From positions 372,001 to 436,000 of the forward strand of contig NZ_CP047204.1 in assembly GCF_030408735.1 (NCBI RefSeq): DNA of 64,000 nt, given 5' to 3'. A program made the translations under genes and the position numbers. This DNA is from Corynebacterium faecale (GTDB lineage Bacteria > Actinomycetota > Actinomycetes > Mycobacteriales > Mycobacteriaceae). This document shows, piece after piece, positions 34,933 through 44,827 of this stretch. The stretch's first letter is position 1. Every line of letters begins with the position of its first letter. Under the pieces are notes generated by a model that did no database searches, was not told where the DNA came from, and was given only the letters and a program-made list of their open reading frames with translations.

Positions 34933-36012
34933 ATGTCATCTGAGCTGATCCCTGCAAAGCGTCGCGTTCTCACCAACGCCCCCGTCATCGATGCCGCCCA
35001 CGGCAAGACCCCAACCCGCACCCCGGTGTGGTTCATGCGCCAGGCGGGGCGTTCCCTGCCTGAGTACCTCAAGGCCCGTGAGGGCACCACCATGCTGGAC
35101 TCCTGTTTCATGCCTGAACTGCTGGCTGAGATCACCCTGCAGCCGGTGCGTCGACATGATGTTGATGCCGCTATCCTGTTCTCCGATATTGTCGTCCCAC
35201 TGCGTGCCGCTGGTGTCGGTGTGGAGATCGTCGCCGGCCGTGGCCCGGTGATGGACCAGCCGATCCGCACCCGCGCCGACATTGACAAGCTCCCGATCCT
35301 GGATCATGAGGTCACTGAGGTGACTGACGGAATCGGCATCATTCTCGATGAGCTGAAGGACACCCAGGCACTCATCGGTTTCGCCGGTGCGCCGTTCACC
35401 CTGGCCAGCTACCTGGTGGAGGGCGGCCCCTCCAAGAACCACGAGCGCACCAAGGCCATGATCCACGCAGAGCCAGAGACCTGGCATGCGCTGATGGAAC
35501 GCCTCGTGCCAACCGTGGTCAACTTCCTCAAGACCCAGATCGATGCCGGCATCGACGCCATGCAGCTGTTTGATTCCTGGGCTGGTTTCCTCACCGAGCG
35601 TGATTACACCGAGCATGTGCTCCCATACTCCATCCGTATTTTCGAGGAGATCGAGCAGTACCAGCTGCCCCGCATCCACTTCGGTGTGGGCACCGGTGAA
35701 CTGCTGGGTGCGATGAGCCGCGCCGGCTCCGAGGTCATGGGTGTGGATTGGCGCGTACCGTTGGATAAGGCAGCGGAGCGAATCGCTGCGGTGTCGGGCC
35801 CGAAGGTCCTGCAGGGCAACCTGGATCCGGCGCTGCTGTTCGCCGGCACCGAGCCACTGACGCGTGAGATCAAGCGCATCAAGGACGAGGCGGCGGCCGC
35901 CATCGCTGCCGGTAATGCCACCGGCCACATCTTCAACCTGGGTCACGGCGTCATGCCGAACACCGTGGCGGAAGACATCACCGAGGCCGTCTCCATCATC
36001 CACGCTTCTTAA
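34933..36012 (+). CDS. hemE: Uroporphyrinogen decarboxylase
   Basis: 359 residues. Decarboxylates the four acetate chains of uroporphyrinogen III to give coproporphyrinogen III. Signatures include TPVWFMRQAGRSLPEY near the N-terminus with the substrate-binding Arg, the conserved Asp in ILFSDIVVPL, and GFAGAPFTLASYLVEGG. The ribosome binding site is weak (GGGGCAATATTGAGTCC before the ATG). In this pathway the product goes to HemY. Confidence 0.96.
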   Translation: MSSELIPAKRRVLTNAPVIDAAHGKTPTRTPVWFMRQAGRSLPEYLKAREGTTMLDSCFMPELLAEITLQPVRRHDVDAAILFSDIVVPLRAAGVGVEIVAGRGPVMDQPIRTRADIDKLPILDHEVTEVTDGIGIILDELKDTQALIGFAGAPFTLASYLVEGGPSKNHERTKAMIHAEPETWHALMERLVPTVVNFLKTQIDAGIDAMQLFDSWAGFLTERDYTEHVLPYSIRIFEEIEQYQLPRIHFGVGTGELLGAMSRAGSEVMGVDWRVPLDKAAERIAAVSGPKVLQGNLDPALLFAGTEPLTREIKRIKDEAAAAIAAGNATGHIFNLGHGVMPNTVAEDITEAVSIIHAS

Positions 36013-36030
36013 TAAGGACACTTTCTGCAC

Positions 36031-37428
36031 ATGCGTATCGCCATCATCGGTGCGGGGCTCGCGGGCCTGACCGCCGCCTACGAGATCCACAAGACCGACC
36101 CGAACATCCACATCGATGTCCTGGAGGCAGGTGAGCGTATCGGCGGCAAACTGTTCACCGTCCCGTTCGCCTCCGGTCCCACCGACATGGGCGCCGAGGC
36201 CTACCTGGCCACGCGCACGGATGCGACCGAGTTCTTCCACGAGCTCGGCCTGGGCGATTCGCTGGTGGCACCATCAGGTGCCCGCTCGCAGTTCTACGCC
36301 GGCGGTCAGCTGCGCCCCATGCCCCGCGGCGGTGTCATGGGCATCCCATCTTCTTCCGAGGGCCTCGAGGAGATCCTCTCTGAAAAAACCAGGGAGCTTA
36401 TCGACGCTGAAGCCCTCACCGTCCCACTTGACTGGCAGGTCGGCGCGGATCAGACCGTAGGCGCGCTGGTGCGCGCGCGGTACTCCGATGAAGTGGTGGA
36501 TGTTCTTGTCTCTGCACTGCTCGGTGGGGTGTACTCCTCCTCCGCCGATGACCTGGGCATTCGTGCCACTGTCCCGGCACTCGCCGCGGCATTGGACCGC
36601 CTCGCCGAATCCGGGGAGCCCGTCACCTTGAGTGGCGCGGTCAAACTCGTGGAGACCGAACGCGCCGAGGCCCGTAAGAATACTGAGACCACCCCGGTCT
36701 TCCAGACCTTCCGCGGCGGTTATGCCGAGCTGTATGAGGCCCTGGCGGATCAGTGCGGTGCGGATATCCACCTGGATAGCTTCGTCTCTGCGATCACCTC
36801 CGCCAACGGCGCCGGCTTCCAGATCAAGGGTGGGGGAGAGGGCACCTATGACCGTGTGATCCTCGCGGTTCCCGCCCCGACGGCCGCGGTGCTGCTGCGT
36901 GATCTGGCACCCACCGCCGGACCTCACCTCAAGGCCATCAAACTGGCCTCATCCGCTGTGGTGGGTATGAAATTCGATTCGGCCGCAGGTCTGCCGGAGG
37001 TATCCGGTGTGCTCGTGGCCATGGGTGAGCCGGATGTCACCGCCAAGGCCTTCACCTTCTCCTCCAACAAGTGGCCGCACCTGGGTGAGCGTGGTGGTGC
37101 GCTGGTGCGCGCGTCCTTCGGCCGGCTTGGTGATGAGGCCACCGCACGGATGGATGAGGATGACCTCGTGGACGCAGCCCTGGATGACCTCCAGACGATC
37201 ACGGGTTTTGATGGTCGCGCCGCAGGACTGGAAGAAATCTTCGTCCAGCGCTGGTTCGGTGGTCTCCCCAGCTATGGCGTTGACCACATCGCCACCGTGG
37301 CCGCAGCCCGCACAGAAATCTCCCAGGTAGAGGGCTTGGAGGCCATCGGAGCATGGACTTCTGGTGTGGGTGTGCCCGCTGTCATCGCTGATGCCAGGGC
37401 AGCGGTCGCACGTCTGCTCGATGCATAG
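36031..37428 (+). CDS. hemY: Coproporphyrinogen III / protoporphyrinogen oxidase
   Basis: 465 residues. FAD enzyme with N-terminal dinucleotide motif IAIIGAGLAGLTAAYEI and amine-oxidase-like fold. In Gram-positive bacteria and actinobacteria, HemY (CgoX) oxidises coproporphyrinogen III to coproporphyrin III in the coproporphyrin-dependent branch; earlier annotation is protoporphyrinogen oxidase. It is 18 bases after hemE. The genes for the following iron insertion and decarboxylation are not in this window. Confidence 0.95.
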   Translation: MRIAIIGAGLAGLTAAYEIHKTDPNIHIDVLEAGERIGGKLFTVPFASGPTDMGAEAYLATRTDATEFFHELGLGDSLVAPSGARSQFYAGGQLRPMPRGGVMGIPSSSEGLEEILSEKTRELIDAEALTVPLDWQVGADQTVGALVRARYSDEVVDVLVSALLGGVYSSSADDLGIRATVPALAAALDRLAESGEPVTLSGAVKLVETERAEARKNTETTPVFQTFRGGYAELYEALADQCGADIHLDSFVSAITSANGAGFQIKGGGEGTYDRVILAVPAPTAAVLLRDLAPTAGPHLKAIKLASSAVVGMKFDSAAGLPEVSGVLVAMGEPDVTAKAFTFSSNKWPHLGERGGALVRASFGRLGDEATARMDEDDLVDAALDDLQTITGFDGRAAGLEEIFVQRWFGGLPSYGVDHIATVAAARTEISQVEGLEAIGAWTSGVGVPAVIADARAAVARLLDA

Positions 37429-37478
37429 GTTCCTTATCTTTAATTCACGAGTATTTTTTAAGAGGTTGAATCAATACA

Positions 37479-38810
37479 ATGGTTGACATGTCTGTTTCCA
37501 CGTCGGGTACCTCCGCAAATGTTTCCCGTTCCGCCGAATGGTTTGAGAAGGCGAAGAACTTCACGCCGGGTGGTGTGAACTCCCCGGTCCGTGCCTTCGG
37601 TTCCGTCGGTGGGCAGGCCCGCTTCATCGAGAAGGCCCACGGCTCCACCCTGGTGGATGTGGACGGCAATGACTACGTGGACCTGGTGTGCTCCTGGGGC
37701 CCCATGCTCATGGGCCATGCCCACCCGGCTGTGATCGAGGCAGTGCAGAAGACCATTGTGGACGGCCTCTCCTTCGGCGCCCCCACCATCGGTGAGGTGG
37801 AACTGGCCCAGGACATCATCAAGCGCACCTCCGTGGAGGAGGTCCGCCTGGTCAACTCCGGCACCGAGGCCACCATGTCCGCGGTGCGTCTGGCCCGTGG
37901 ATACACCCGTCGTTCCAAGATCCTCAAATTCGAGGGCTGCTACCACGGGCATGTGGATTCCCTCCTGGCTTCCGCGGGTTCCGGAGTGGCCACCTTCGCC
38001 CTGCCGGACTCCCCGGGCATCACCGGCGCCCAGACCCGCGACACCATCGTGGTCCCGTACAACGACATCGAAGCGGTCCGCAATGCCTTCGCCGAGTTCC
38101 CCGGCCAGATCGCCTGCATCATCGCCGAGGCGGCAGCCGGTAACATGGGCACCGTCGCACCCAGGGACAATTTCAACGACAAGCTCCTCGCGATCGCCCA
38201 TGCTGATGGCGCGCTGCTCATCCTGGATGAGGTCATGACCGGCTTCCGCACCTCCTACCGCGGTTGGTACGGCGTGGACAAGGTCACCGCCGACCTGGTC
38301 ACCTTCGGCAAGGTCGTCTCCGGCGGCCTGCCGGCCGCTGCCTTCGGTGGCAAGACGGAAATCATGAACATGCTGGCCCCGGAGGGGCCGGTCTACCAGG
38401 CCGGAACCCTGTCGGGCAACCCGGTGGCAGTGGCGGCCGGCCGGGCGTCGTTAAGCGCCGCGGATGAGAGCGTGTACCGCACGATTGACGCCAACGCCGA
38501 CCGGCTGCACGGTCTGATTTCTGAGGCGCTTGCGCGTGAGGGCGTGGCGCATCATATCCAGCGTGCATCCAACATGCTGTCCATCCGGTTCGCGGAGGGC
38601 CCGGGGTATAACTTCACCGATATGAAGAATGCCGATACCTTCCGTTTCGCCCCATTTTTCCATGCGTTGCTGGATAACGGCATCTACGCTCCACCGAGCG
38701 TTTTCGAGACCTGGTTTGTGTCCTCGGCTCTGACCGACGATGATTTCCAGAAGATCGAGAACGCGCTGGTTCCCGCAGCGGCCGCAGCAGCAGCTGCCAC
38801 CGCAGAATAA
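37479..38810 (+). CDS. hemL: Glutamate-1-semialdehyde 2,1-aminomutase
   Basis: 443 residues. PLP enzyme that turns glutamate-1-semialdehyde, the HemA product, into 5-aminolevulinate. The PLP lysine is Lys278 in [17 protein letters not shown], with [17 protein letters not shown], and the [11 protein letters not shown]sp. An Ala-rich tail ends the protein. AGAGG is 13 bases before the ATG at 37479, and a second in-frame ATG lies at 37488. Confidence 0.96.
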   Translation: MVDMSVSTSGTSANVSRSAEWFEKAKNFTPGGVNSPVRAFGSVGGQARFIEKAHGSTLVDVDGNDYVDLVCSWGPMLMGHAHPAVIEAVQKTIVDGLSFGAPTIGEVELAQDIIKRTSVEEVRLVNSGTEATMSAVRLARGYTRRSKILKFEGCYHGHVDSLLASAGSGVATFALPDSPGITGAQTRDTIVVPYNDIEAVRNAFAEFPGQIACIIAEAAAGNMGTVAPRDNFNDKLLAIAHADGALLILDEVMTGFRTSYRGWYGVDKVTADLVTFGKVVSGGLPAAAFGGKTEIMNMLAPEGPVYQAGTLSGNPVAVAAGRASLSAADESVYRTIDANADRLHGLISEALAREGVAHHIQRASNMLSIRFAEGPGYNFTDMKNADTFRFAPFFHALLDNGIYAPPSVFETWFVSSALTDDDFQKIENALVPAAAAAAAATAE

Positions 38811-38881
38811 GAAACAGCAGAAAATTGAAGGGTCTGCAGCAGTCAACGGCTGCGGACTTTCCACCCCAACCTGAAGGCGAC

Positions 38882-39490
38882 ATGAGCTCCACGATTGTCC
38901 ACCTCATCCGTCACGGTGAGGTACACAACCCCGAGAAGATCCTCTACGGACGGATCCCCGGCTATCACCTGTCCGAACGGGGCCGTCAACAGGCGGCCAC
39001 CACGGCTGCCTCCTTCGCCGACCACGATGTGACCTACCTGGCGGCCTCGCCGCTGCAGCGTGTCCAGGAGACCGCTGAACCCTTCGCAGAGATCACCGGG
39101 CTGACTGTTCAGACCGATCATGACCTGCTGGAGGCCGGCAACCGTTTCGAGGGCCTGCGCACCAAGGGTTGGCGTTCCCAACTCTGGAATCCGGTGCGCT
39201 GGCAGTTGATGTACAACCCGCTCCAGCCCAGCTGGGGTGAGCACTACATTGATATTGAAGCCCGCGTGATGAAGGCAGTCGAGCGTGCCCGCGAGGCCGC
39301 CGAGGGCCATGAGGCGATCCTGGTCAGCCACCAGCTTCCCATCGTGTGCATCCAGCGCAGCGCCCGTGGCCAGCGCCTCTGGCACAACCCGGCCGTGCGC
39401 GAGTGCAACCTGGCATCCGTTACCTCACTGGTATTCCAGGATGATGCCATCGTGGGTGTCCACTACAACGAACCTGCACAGGAGATCTGA
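38882..39490 (+). CDS. Histidine phosphatase / phosphoglycerate mutase family protein
   Basis: 202 residues from the ATG at 38882, after GAAGG. The phosphohistidine motif is HLIRHGE near residues 7–13; a second catalytic His is in ILVSHQLPIV. Belongs to the GpmB-like branch, whose members are often phosphatases, not glycolytic mutases. It sits between hemL and the cytochrome c maturation genes, an arrangement also seen in mycobacteria, and may act on a metabolite there. Substrate unknown. Confidence 0.85.
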   Translation: MSSTIVHLIRHGEVHNPEKILYGRIPGYHLSERGRQQAATTAASFADHDVTYLAASPLQRVQETAEPFAEITGLTVQTDHDLLEAGNRFEGLRTKGWRSQLWNPVRWQLMYNPLQPSWGEHYIDIEARVMKAVERAREAAEGHEAILVSHQLPIVCIQRSARGQRLWHNPAVRECNLASVTSLVFQDDAIVGVHYNEPAQEI

Positions 39491-39496
39491 TCAATC

Positions 39497-40120
39497 GTGC
39501 GTGCCTCGAAAATCTCCGCCCTCATCGGAAGTATCCTTCTCGGAGCCACCACCCTGGTGGCCTGCAGCTCGGGAGACACCGCGGGCACTGACGCCGTGGC
39601 CGTGGGCGGGACCTTCCAGTTCCATTCCCCGGGCGGGCAGATGGATATTCTCTATGACGAGGATGAGCGCCAGCCGCTGAACCAGATCAGTGGCGATTCC
39701 CTCATGGATGAGGGCACCGAGATCAACCTCGCCGATTATGAGGACCAGGTTGTGGTGCTCAATGCGTGGGGCCAGTGGTGTGCACCGTGCCGTTCCGAGT
39801 CAGATGATCTCCAGATCATCCATGAGGAACTTCAGTCCGCAGGAGAGGGTGACACTCCGGGCGGCACCGTCCTGGGCATCAACGTCCGTGACTACTCCCG
39901 TGACATCGCACAGGACTTCACCACGGACAACGGCCTGACCTTCCCCAGCATCTATGACCCACCCTTCATGACAGCCGCCCTGCTCGGCGGCGTGCCCGCC
40001 TCGGTCATCCCGACCACGATCGTTCTGGATAAACAGCACCGCCCGGCAGCGGTGTTCCTCCGCGAGATCACCTATGACGAGATCCTCGAGGTGGCCCTGC
40101 CGCTGGTGGAAGAGGCCTGA
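39497..40120 (+). CDS. TlpA/ResA-like thiol-disulfide oxidoreductase, lipoprotein
   Basis: 207 residues; GTG start with AGGAGA 11 bases upstream and 6 bases after the preceding stop. Signal peptide with lipobox TLVACSS, so anchored outside the membrane. The thioredoxin domain has WCAPC (Cys95, Cys98) and a cis-Pro near VIPTTIVLD. It likely keeps the CxxCH cysteines of apocytochrome c reduced before haem attachment by ResB and CcsB, getting electrons through CcdA encoded next. Confidence 0.93.
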   Translation: MRASKISALIGSILLGATTLVACSSGDTAGTDAVAVGGTFQFHSPGGQMDILYDEDERQPLNQISGDSLMDEGTEINLADYEDQVVVLNAWGQWCAPCRSESDDLQIIHEELQSAGEGDTPGGTVLGINVRDYSRDIAQDFTTDNGLTFPSIYDPPFMTAALLGGVPASVIPTTIVLDKQHRPAAVFLREITYDEILEVALPLVEEA

Positions 40121-40124
40121 CACC

Positions 40125-40931
40125 ATGAATGAGATGATTCTGGCCCAGGGTATCGGAGCTCAGTTCGCCGACATGGTCGGGTCCGGACCGTTGTTCCTCG
40201 GCATTCTCGCCGCGCTGGCCGCAGGTCTTGTCTCCTTCGCCAGCCCATGCGTGGTGCCACTCGTCCCCGGTTATATCTCCTACCTGGCAGGTGTTGTCGG
40301 AGGTGAAGTGGAGTACAGTTCCGGCGGCACCAAGGTGAAAACCAAACGCGTGCAGGTCGGTACCGCAGCCCTGCTGTTCATCCTCGGGTTCACCGTGGTG
40401 TTCGTCCTGGCCACCGTCACCGTGTTCGGTGCGATCAGCATGCTCACCCTCAACGCTGAGACCCTCATGCGGGTCGGCGGTGTGATCACCATCCTCATGG
40501 GACTGGTGTTCATGGGCATGGTGCCGGCACTCCAACGCGATACCCGCATGGCCCCGAAACGGTGGACCACCTGGCTGGGTGCCCCGCTGCTGGGAGGTGT
40601 GTTCGCCCTCGGGTGGACACCCTGCCTGGGACCGACCCTGGCTGCGATCATTTCCGTCTCCGCCGGTACCGAGGGCATGACCGCCCTGCGCGGTGTTGTC
40701 CTCATCCTGGGCTACTGCATGGGTCTGGGCCTGCCTTTCCTGCTCATCGCGCTGGGTTCCTCCCGGGCGATCACGGGTGTGGAATGGCTGCGCAAACATT
40801 CCCGCAGAATCCAGATCTTCGGTGGCGCCATGCTGATCCTCGTGGGCGTGGCACTGCTGTCCGGAACCTGGGCCCTGTTCATCAACTGGGTCCGCCAGTG
40901 GACCCTGGAGTACGGCGCCACCCTGATCTAG
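40125..40931 (+). CDS. ccdA: Cytochrome c biogenesis protein CcdA
   Basis: 268 residues, with six or seven membrane segments. The DsbD/CcdA family cysteines are in VSFASPCVVPLVPGYI (TM1) and LGWTPCLGPTLAA (TM4). Carries reducing power from cytoplasmic thioredoxin to the extracytoplasmic TlpA-like protein. It starts 5 bases after that gene. Start at 40125 gives the N-terminus MNEMILAQG. Confidence 0.94.
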   Translation: MNEMILAQGIGAQFADMVGSGPLFLGILAALAAGLVSFASPCVVPLVPGYISYLAGVVGGEVEYSSGGTKVKTKRVQVGTAALLFILGFTVVFVLATVTVFGAISMLTLNAETLMRVGGVITILMGLVFMGMVPALQRDTRMAPKRWTTWLGAPLLGGVFALGWTPCLGPTLAAIISVSAGTEGMTALRGVVLILGYCMGLGLPFLLIALGSSRAITGVEWLRKHSRRIQIFGGAMLILVGVALLSGTWALFINWVRQWTLEYGATLI

Positions 40932-41081
40932 TGATGTAACTGGTGCGCCTGAACAGAAGTTTCAGTGGGGCACCGCCTCCATGGATGTGGTGGCCCAGAC
41001 TACGACATCAGTACTGATCCAGCCGCAATGACCGTTAAGAACCCCCAAGTCAGAATTATAGGAAGAGAACCGGCAACGACA

Positions 41082-42716
41082 ATGCTCAAAACCGTGAAGG
41101 TCTACGCTAAGAAATCCTGGAATTGGCTGACCAGCATGCGTACCGCACTGGCGTTGTTGTTCCTCCTGGCCATCGCCGCCATCCCGGGCGCCCTGTTGCC
41201 ACAGCGGTCACTCAATGAATCCAACGTGATCGAGTACCTCCAGAACAACGGGCGCCTGGCTGAGTTCTATGACCGGCTCCAGCTTTTCGACGTATTCTCC
41301 TCAACCTGGTTCACCGCCATCTACATGCTGCTGTTGATCTCGCTGGTGGGTTGTATCCTCCCGCGTTCATGGGATCACTACAAGGCGATGAAGACCCCGG
41401 TGGTGCGTGCCCCACGCAACCTCGCCCGCCTGCAGCACCACGGCGAAGGCGTGATAACCAAGCCTGTCGACGAGGTGGAGAAGGACGCCCTGCGCCTGCT
41501 CAAGGGATGGAAAACCAACACCTTCACCGCCAAGGAGGACCGTGCCGGTGCGCGGTCCATCTCCGCGGAACGGGGTTATATCCGCGAGTTCTTCAACCTG
41601 GTGTTCCACCTGGGCATCGTGGGCATGATCGTCACCGCGGGTCTGGGCAGGATCTTCTACTACGAAGGCCACGTCATCGTGGTCACCGACGGTGAGCAGC
41701 ATTCCCAGGACTCGGTGTTCTGCAACACCGCCACCGCGAACTATGACTCCTTCCGTGCGGGTGCGAACTTCGACGGCACCGGCCTGACCACTTTCTGCTT
41801 CGAGGCGCATGATTTCTCCGCGGATTATCTCCCCAACGGACAGGCTGAGATGTTCCGCTCCAATATCTCCTACGCCATGGGCGATGACATCTTCACTGAT
41901 CCAGAGACCTGGACCGATTATGAGCTGCGTGTGAACCACCCGCTGCGCATCGAGGGTGACCGTGTGTACCTCCAGGGGCATGGCTTCGCACCGACCTTCA
42001 CCGTTGCCTGGCCGAACGGTGAGACCCGCACCCAGACCGTGCAGTGGCGCCCGGATGACCCGACCTTCTTCCTGTCCTCAGGTGTCATGCGATTCGACCC
42101 ACCCGCTGGCGTCTACCCGGATCTGTACGAACGCCGTCAGAACCAGCTGGCCATCCAGGGACTGTTCGCACCGACCGCTGAATGGGGTGGCGACAACGGT
42201 GAGCTGCTCACCTCTGCCTACCCGGCGATGCGTGACCCGGCGGTGGCAATTGACATCTACCGCGGGGACAACGGTCTGGACACCGGTGTGGGGCAGAATA
42301 TCTTCAGCCTGGATCCCTCCCTGATGCACAGCGGCCAGTTGCAGAAGCTCGAACGCGTCAACCTCGAGGTCGGGGACACCGTCACCCTGGATGACGGCAC
42401 CGAGATCACCTTCGACGGGGCATCGGAATTCGCCAACTACCAGATCAGTAAGGACCCCACCCAGATCTGGGTGCTGGTGACCACCACGATCGCCCTGCTG
42501 GCGCTGGTTGGTTCCCTCATGGTCCGTCGCCGTCGCATCTGGGTCCGCCTCTATCCTCAGCCAGATGGCACCACCCGCGTGGAAACCGGTGGCCTTGCCC
42601 GCACCGACCGCGCAGGCTGGGGTTCGGAATACGAGGACTTCCATGATGAACTCCTCGGAATCACCAGAGAGGATGACGATGAAGAGGTCTACTTCGATGA
42701 CGATGACCGCGATTAA
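41082..42716 (+). CDS. resB: Cytochrome c biogenesis protein ResB
   Basis: 544 residues from the ATG at 41082. ResB (Ccs1) family: three N-terminal membrane segments (TALALLFLLAIAAIPGALLP, then near 90 and 190), a large outer domain with the conserved His segments, and a last membrane segment near 470–490, ending in an acidic tail. Works with CcsB to move haem and join it to cytochrome c. Start is uncertain: GGAAGAG is 14 bases before 41082, and in-frame starts at 41028 or 40965 have weaker signals. Confidence 0.92.
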   Translation: MLKTVKVYAKKSWNWLTSMRTALALLFLLAIAAIPGALLPQRSLNESNVIEYLQNNGRLAEFYDRLQLFDVFSSTWFTAIYMLLLISLVGCILPRSWDHYKAMKTPVVRAPRNLARLQHHGEGVITKPVDEVEKDALRLLKGWKTNTFTAKEDRAGARSISAERGYIREFFNLVFHLGIVGMIVTAGLGRIFYYEGHVIVVTDGEQHSQDSVFCNTATANYDSFRAGANFDGTGLTTFCFEAHDFSADYLPNGQAEMFRSNISYAMGDDIFTDPETWTDYELRVNHPLRIEGDRVYLQGHGFAPTFTVAWPNGETRTQTVQWRPDDPTFFLSSGVMRFDPPAGVYPDLYERRQNQLAIQGLFAPTAEWGGDNGELLTSAYPAMRDPAVAIDIYRGDNGLDTGVGQNIFSLDPSLMHSGQLQKLERVNLEVGDTVTLDDGTEITFDGASEFANYQISKDPTQIWVLVTTTIALLALVGSLMVRRRRIWVRLYPQPDGTTRVETGGLARTDRAGWGSEYEDFHDELLGITREDDDEEVYFDDDDRD

Positions 42717-42842
42717 GCCCTGACCACACGCACCTGCACCATCCCCGGCCCCCTATGTCTGAGCATTAGTTGAGCCCAGGCATCAGGGGGTAGGGTGTCA
42801 ATAAAATCCCAAACATTTTCAACGAATAGGGTGGATGAATCC

Positions 42843-43883
42843 ATGCCGGTCAATCAGACCTACGCAACATTCTCGGACACTGCCTTCGGAACCGCCTTCA
42901 TCATTTATGCATTGGCGCTGATCCTGTCCCTGGTCTACTACGTGAAAATCCAGGGTGTCATCGATGCCCGTCGTGAAGCATCACGCGTCAAGCAGCTGGT
43001 CACCGCAGGCGGTGCCGGCAACGCCGAGGATGAGACCTACCTCAATGATGATCATGATCTGCCCGGCGCAGCCGATGTCAAGGATGGCATCGTGGCCGAT
43101 GATGAGCTGGAGGCCCGCCAGGCCACCGCCCGCAAGCTGGCCAACATGACGCAGTCCCTGGTCTGGCTGGGTGTGATCGTCCACCTGGTGTCCGTGGTGC
43201 TGCGGGGACTGTCCGCGGACCGTTTCCCGTTCGGCAACCTGTATGAGTACATCCTCGTGATCACCTTCTGTGCGATGGTGATGGCCGCGTTCCTGCTGCA
43301 GCGCCCGCAGCTGCGCGTGATGTGGCCCTGGGTGATCACCCCGATGATCGCCCTGCTGTTCTACGGTGGCACGGCCCTGTACTCCGACTCCGCTCCGGTG
43401 GTTCCGGCGCTGCAGTCCTTCTGGTTCCCGATCCACGTCTCCTCGGTATCCATCGGTGCCTCCATCGGCATGGTCTCGGGTATCGCCTCACTGCTGTACC
43501 TGCTGCGCATGTGGCAGCCCAAGGGCCGTGAAAAGGGCTTCTTCGGTGGGGTGGCCAAGCCGCTGCCCTCCGCCAAGACCCTGGACAACCTGGCCTATAA
43601 AACCGCCATCTGGACTGTCCCGATCTTCGGTCTGGGTATCATCCTCGGTGCCATCTGGGCGGAAGCTGCCTGGGGTAGGTTCTGGGGCTGGGACCCGAAG
43701 GAGACCGTTTCCTTCATCACCTGGATCCTCTACGCCGGTTATCTCCACGCCCGTGCCACAGCCGGATGGCGTGACTCCAAGGCTGCGTGGATCAACATCC
43801 TGGCCCTGGCGACCATGATCTTTAACCTGTTTTTCATCAATATGGTCGTCTCCGGCCTGCACTCCTACGCAGGACTGAACTAG
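42843..43883 (+). CDS. ccsB: Cytochrome c biogenesis protein CcsB (haem transport/ligation)
   Basis: 346 residues from the ATG at 42843, with GGTGG nine bases upstream. About eight membrane segments. The tryptophan-rich haem-handling motif is WGRFWGWDPKETVSFITW, with conserved histidines in outer loops. Forms the System II cytochrome c synthetase with ResB. Last gene of the run; a strong terminator follows in 13 bases. Confidence 0.94.
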   Translation: MPVNQTYATFSDTAFGTAFIIYALALILSLVYYVKIQGVIDARREASRVKQLVTAGGAGNAEDETYLNDDHDLPGAADVKDGIVADDELEARQATARKLANMTQSLVWLGVIVHLVSVVLRGLSADRFPFGNLYEYILVITFCAMVMAAFLLQRPQLRVMWPWVITPMIALLFYGGTALYSDSAPVVPALQSFWFPIHVSSVSIGASIGMVSGIASLLYLLRMWQPKGREKGFFGGVAKPLPSAKTLDNLAYKTAIWTVPIFGLGIILGAIWAEAAWGRFWGWDPKETVSFITWILYAGYLHARATAGWRDSKAAWINILALATMIFNLFFINMVVSGLHSYAGLN

Positions 43884-43896
43884 AGATAAGAGGCCA

Positions 43897-43942
43897 AGGG
43901 CGGTCTGAGGGAAGCTGATATAGCTTCCGTTCAGACCGCCCT
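43897..43942 (+). terminator. Strong terminator after ccsB
   Basis: Long stem AAGGGCGGTCTGA...GGAAGCT mirrored by AGCTTCC...TCAGACCGCCCTT, with TGTGTTTT following. It ends the haem/ccs gene block. Confidence 0.88.
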
Positions 43943-43994
43943 TGTGTTTTCGTTCAAGGTTAGGCTGGGCCATGAGAACACCAGGAGGTTCATC

Positions 43995-44291
43995 ATGTCA
44001 GAAAACAGCACACCCACCACCCAGCTGATCGAAGAAGGCGAACTCTTCGATACCAAACAGATGTCCGCCACCGGCAGCGCCATGATGCCGCGGCACCGGC
44101 CGTCCCGGGAGTCCGCGCTCATCGTGACAGAAGGCCAGTGCATCGTGGCCTTCGACGACTTCAACCGCACACTCGGCCAGGGGGATGCCCTTATTCTTCC
44201 GGAAGGCATGTGGCACTCCGTGCAGGCGGATCCGGCGTTCACGGCTGTGCACATCATGCCGAAAGGTATCCGGTTCACCTTCTCCAGCTAG
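43995..44291 (+). CDS. Small cupin-domain protein
   Basis: 98 residues, with AGGAGG upstream. Single cupin barrel with metal-site histidines in MMPRHRPSRESALIV and PEGMWHSV. The pattern resembles small cupins that bind a metal or a small ligand. It is monocistronic. A partial DtxR-like half-site (AAGGTTAGGCT, 43956–43967) lies upstream but is too weak to call. Confidence 0.8.
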   Translation: MSENSTPTTQLIEEGELFDTKQMSATGSAMMPRHRPSRESALIVTEGQCIVAFDDFNRTLGQGDALILPEGMWHSVQADPAFTAVHIMPKGIRFTFSS

Positions 44292-44316
44292 GCACCGGTG
44301 AAGCAGGGTGGTGGGA

Positions 44317-44385
44317 CCTGCATAACGTCACAAGAAGTCGGTGAAAAGGGGGAGTTTTCACCGACTTCTTGTGACGTTATGCAGG
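44317..44385. repeat. 31-bp perfect inverted repeat, copy 1 of a dispersed palindrome
   Basis: Arms at 44317–44347 and 44355–44385 are perfectly complementary over 31 bp; the loop is GGGGGAG. The outer part contains CATAACGTCACAAGA, also present in the palindrome at 61232–61300. It lies between the cupin gene and convergent glyR. Confidence 0.92.
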
Positions 44386-44462
44386 AAAGGGGGCCCCGGT
44401 CACCATGGGGAAGCCGGTCTAACAGCAGTGACGCTCACCGGGATCTGACATCGTGGCCGTGC

Positions 44463-44816
44463 TCAATTCGCGCTGTCGAAGATCCTGGCCACATTGTCTG
44501 CGTTTTCCTCATGCAGGGAGTAATAGGCCCACTTGCCGTCCTGCTCACGGGTGACAAGCTGGGCGCCCAGCAGTTTCTTCATATGGTGGGTCACCGTGGG
44601 TGCGGAGATGCTCAGTGCCTGCGACAGAGCATTGGAACTGATCCTGTTGTCTTCCCGGGTGGCGATGATGTAGAGGATGGACAACCGTGTTGGATCGGAG
44701 AGCGCCTTGAAGAAGCTGCTGGCCTTCTCGGTGTGCTGAAGAACACCGGAGGGAACCTGCACCGGCTGGGGCGTCTGGCCCGAGGGGCGAGGCGGCAGGG
44801 AGATCGCAGAAGTCAT
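44463..44816 (-). CDS. glyR: ArsR-family regulator (GlyR type)
   Basis: 117 residues. Winged HTH of the ArsR family: FFKALSDPTRLSILYII, then ALSISAPTVTHHMKKL as recognition helix; no metal-binding ELCVC motif, so not a classical metal sensor. The same position in C. glutamicum has GlyR, an activator of glyA. The start ATG is just after a TATAGT -10-like element, so the mRNA may be leaderless, and a candidate DtxR site overlaps that promoter (44828–44846). Confidence 0.85.
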   Translation of the reverse strand: MTSAISLPPRPSGQTPQPVQVPSGVLQHTEKASSFFKALSDPTRLSILYIIATREDNRISSNALSQALSISAPTVTHHMKKLLGAQLVTREQDGKWAYYSLHEENADNVARIFDSAN

Positions 44817-44827
44817 TCACTCACTAT

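Noticed and set aside
43956..43967. DtxR site upstream of the cupin gene
   Set aside because: Only one half (AAGGTTAGGCT) fits; I count about 12 of 19 matches and the second half has no dyad.
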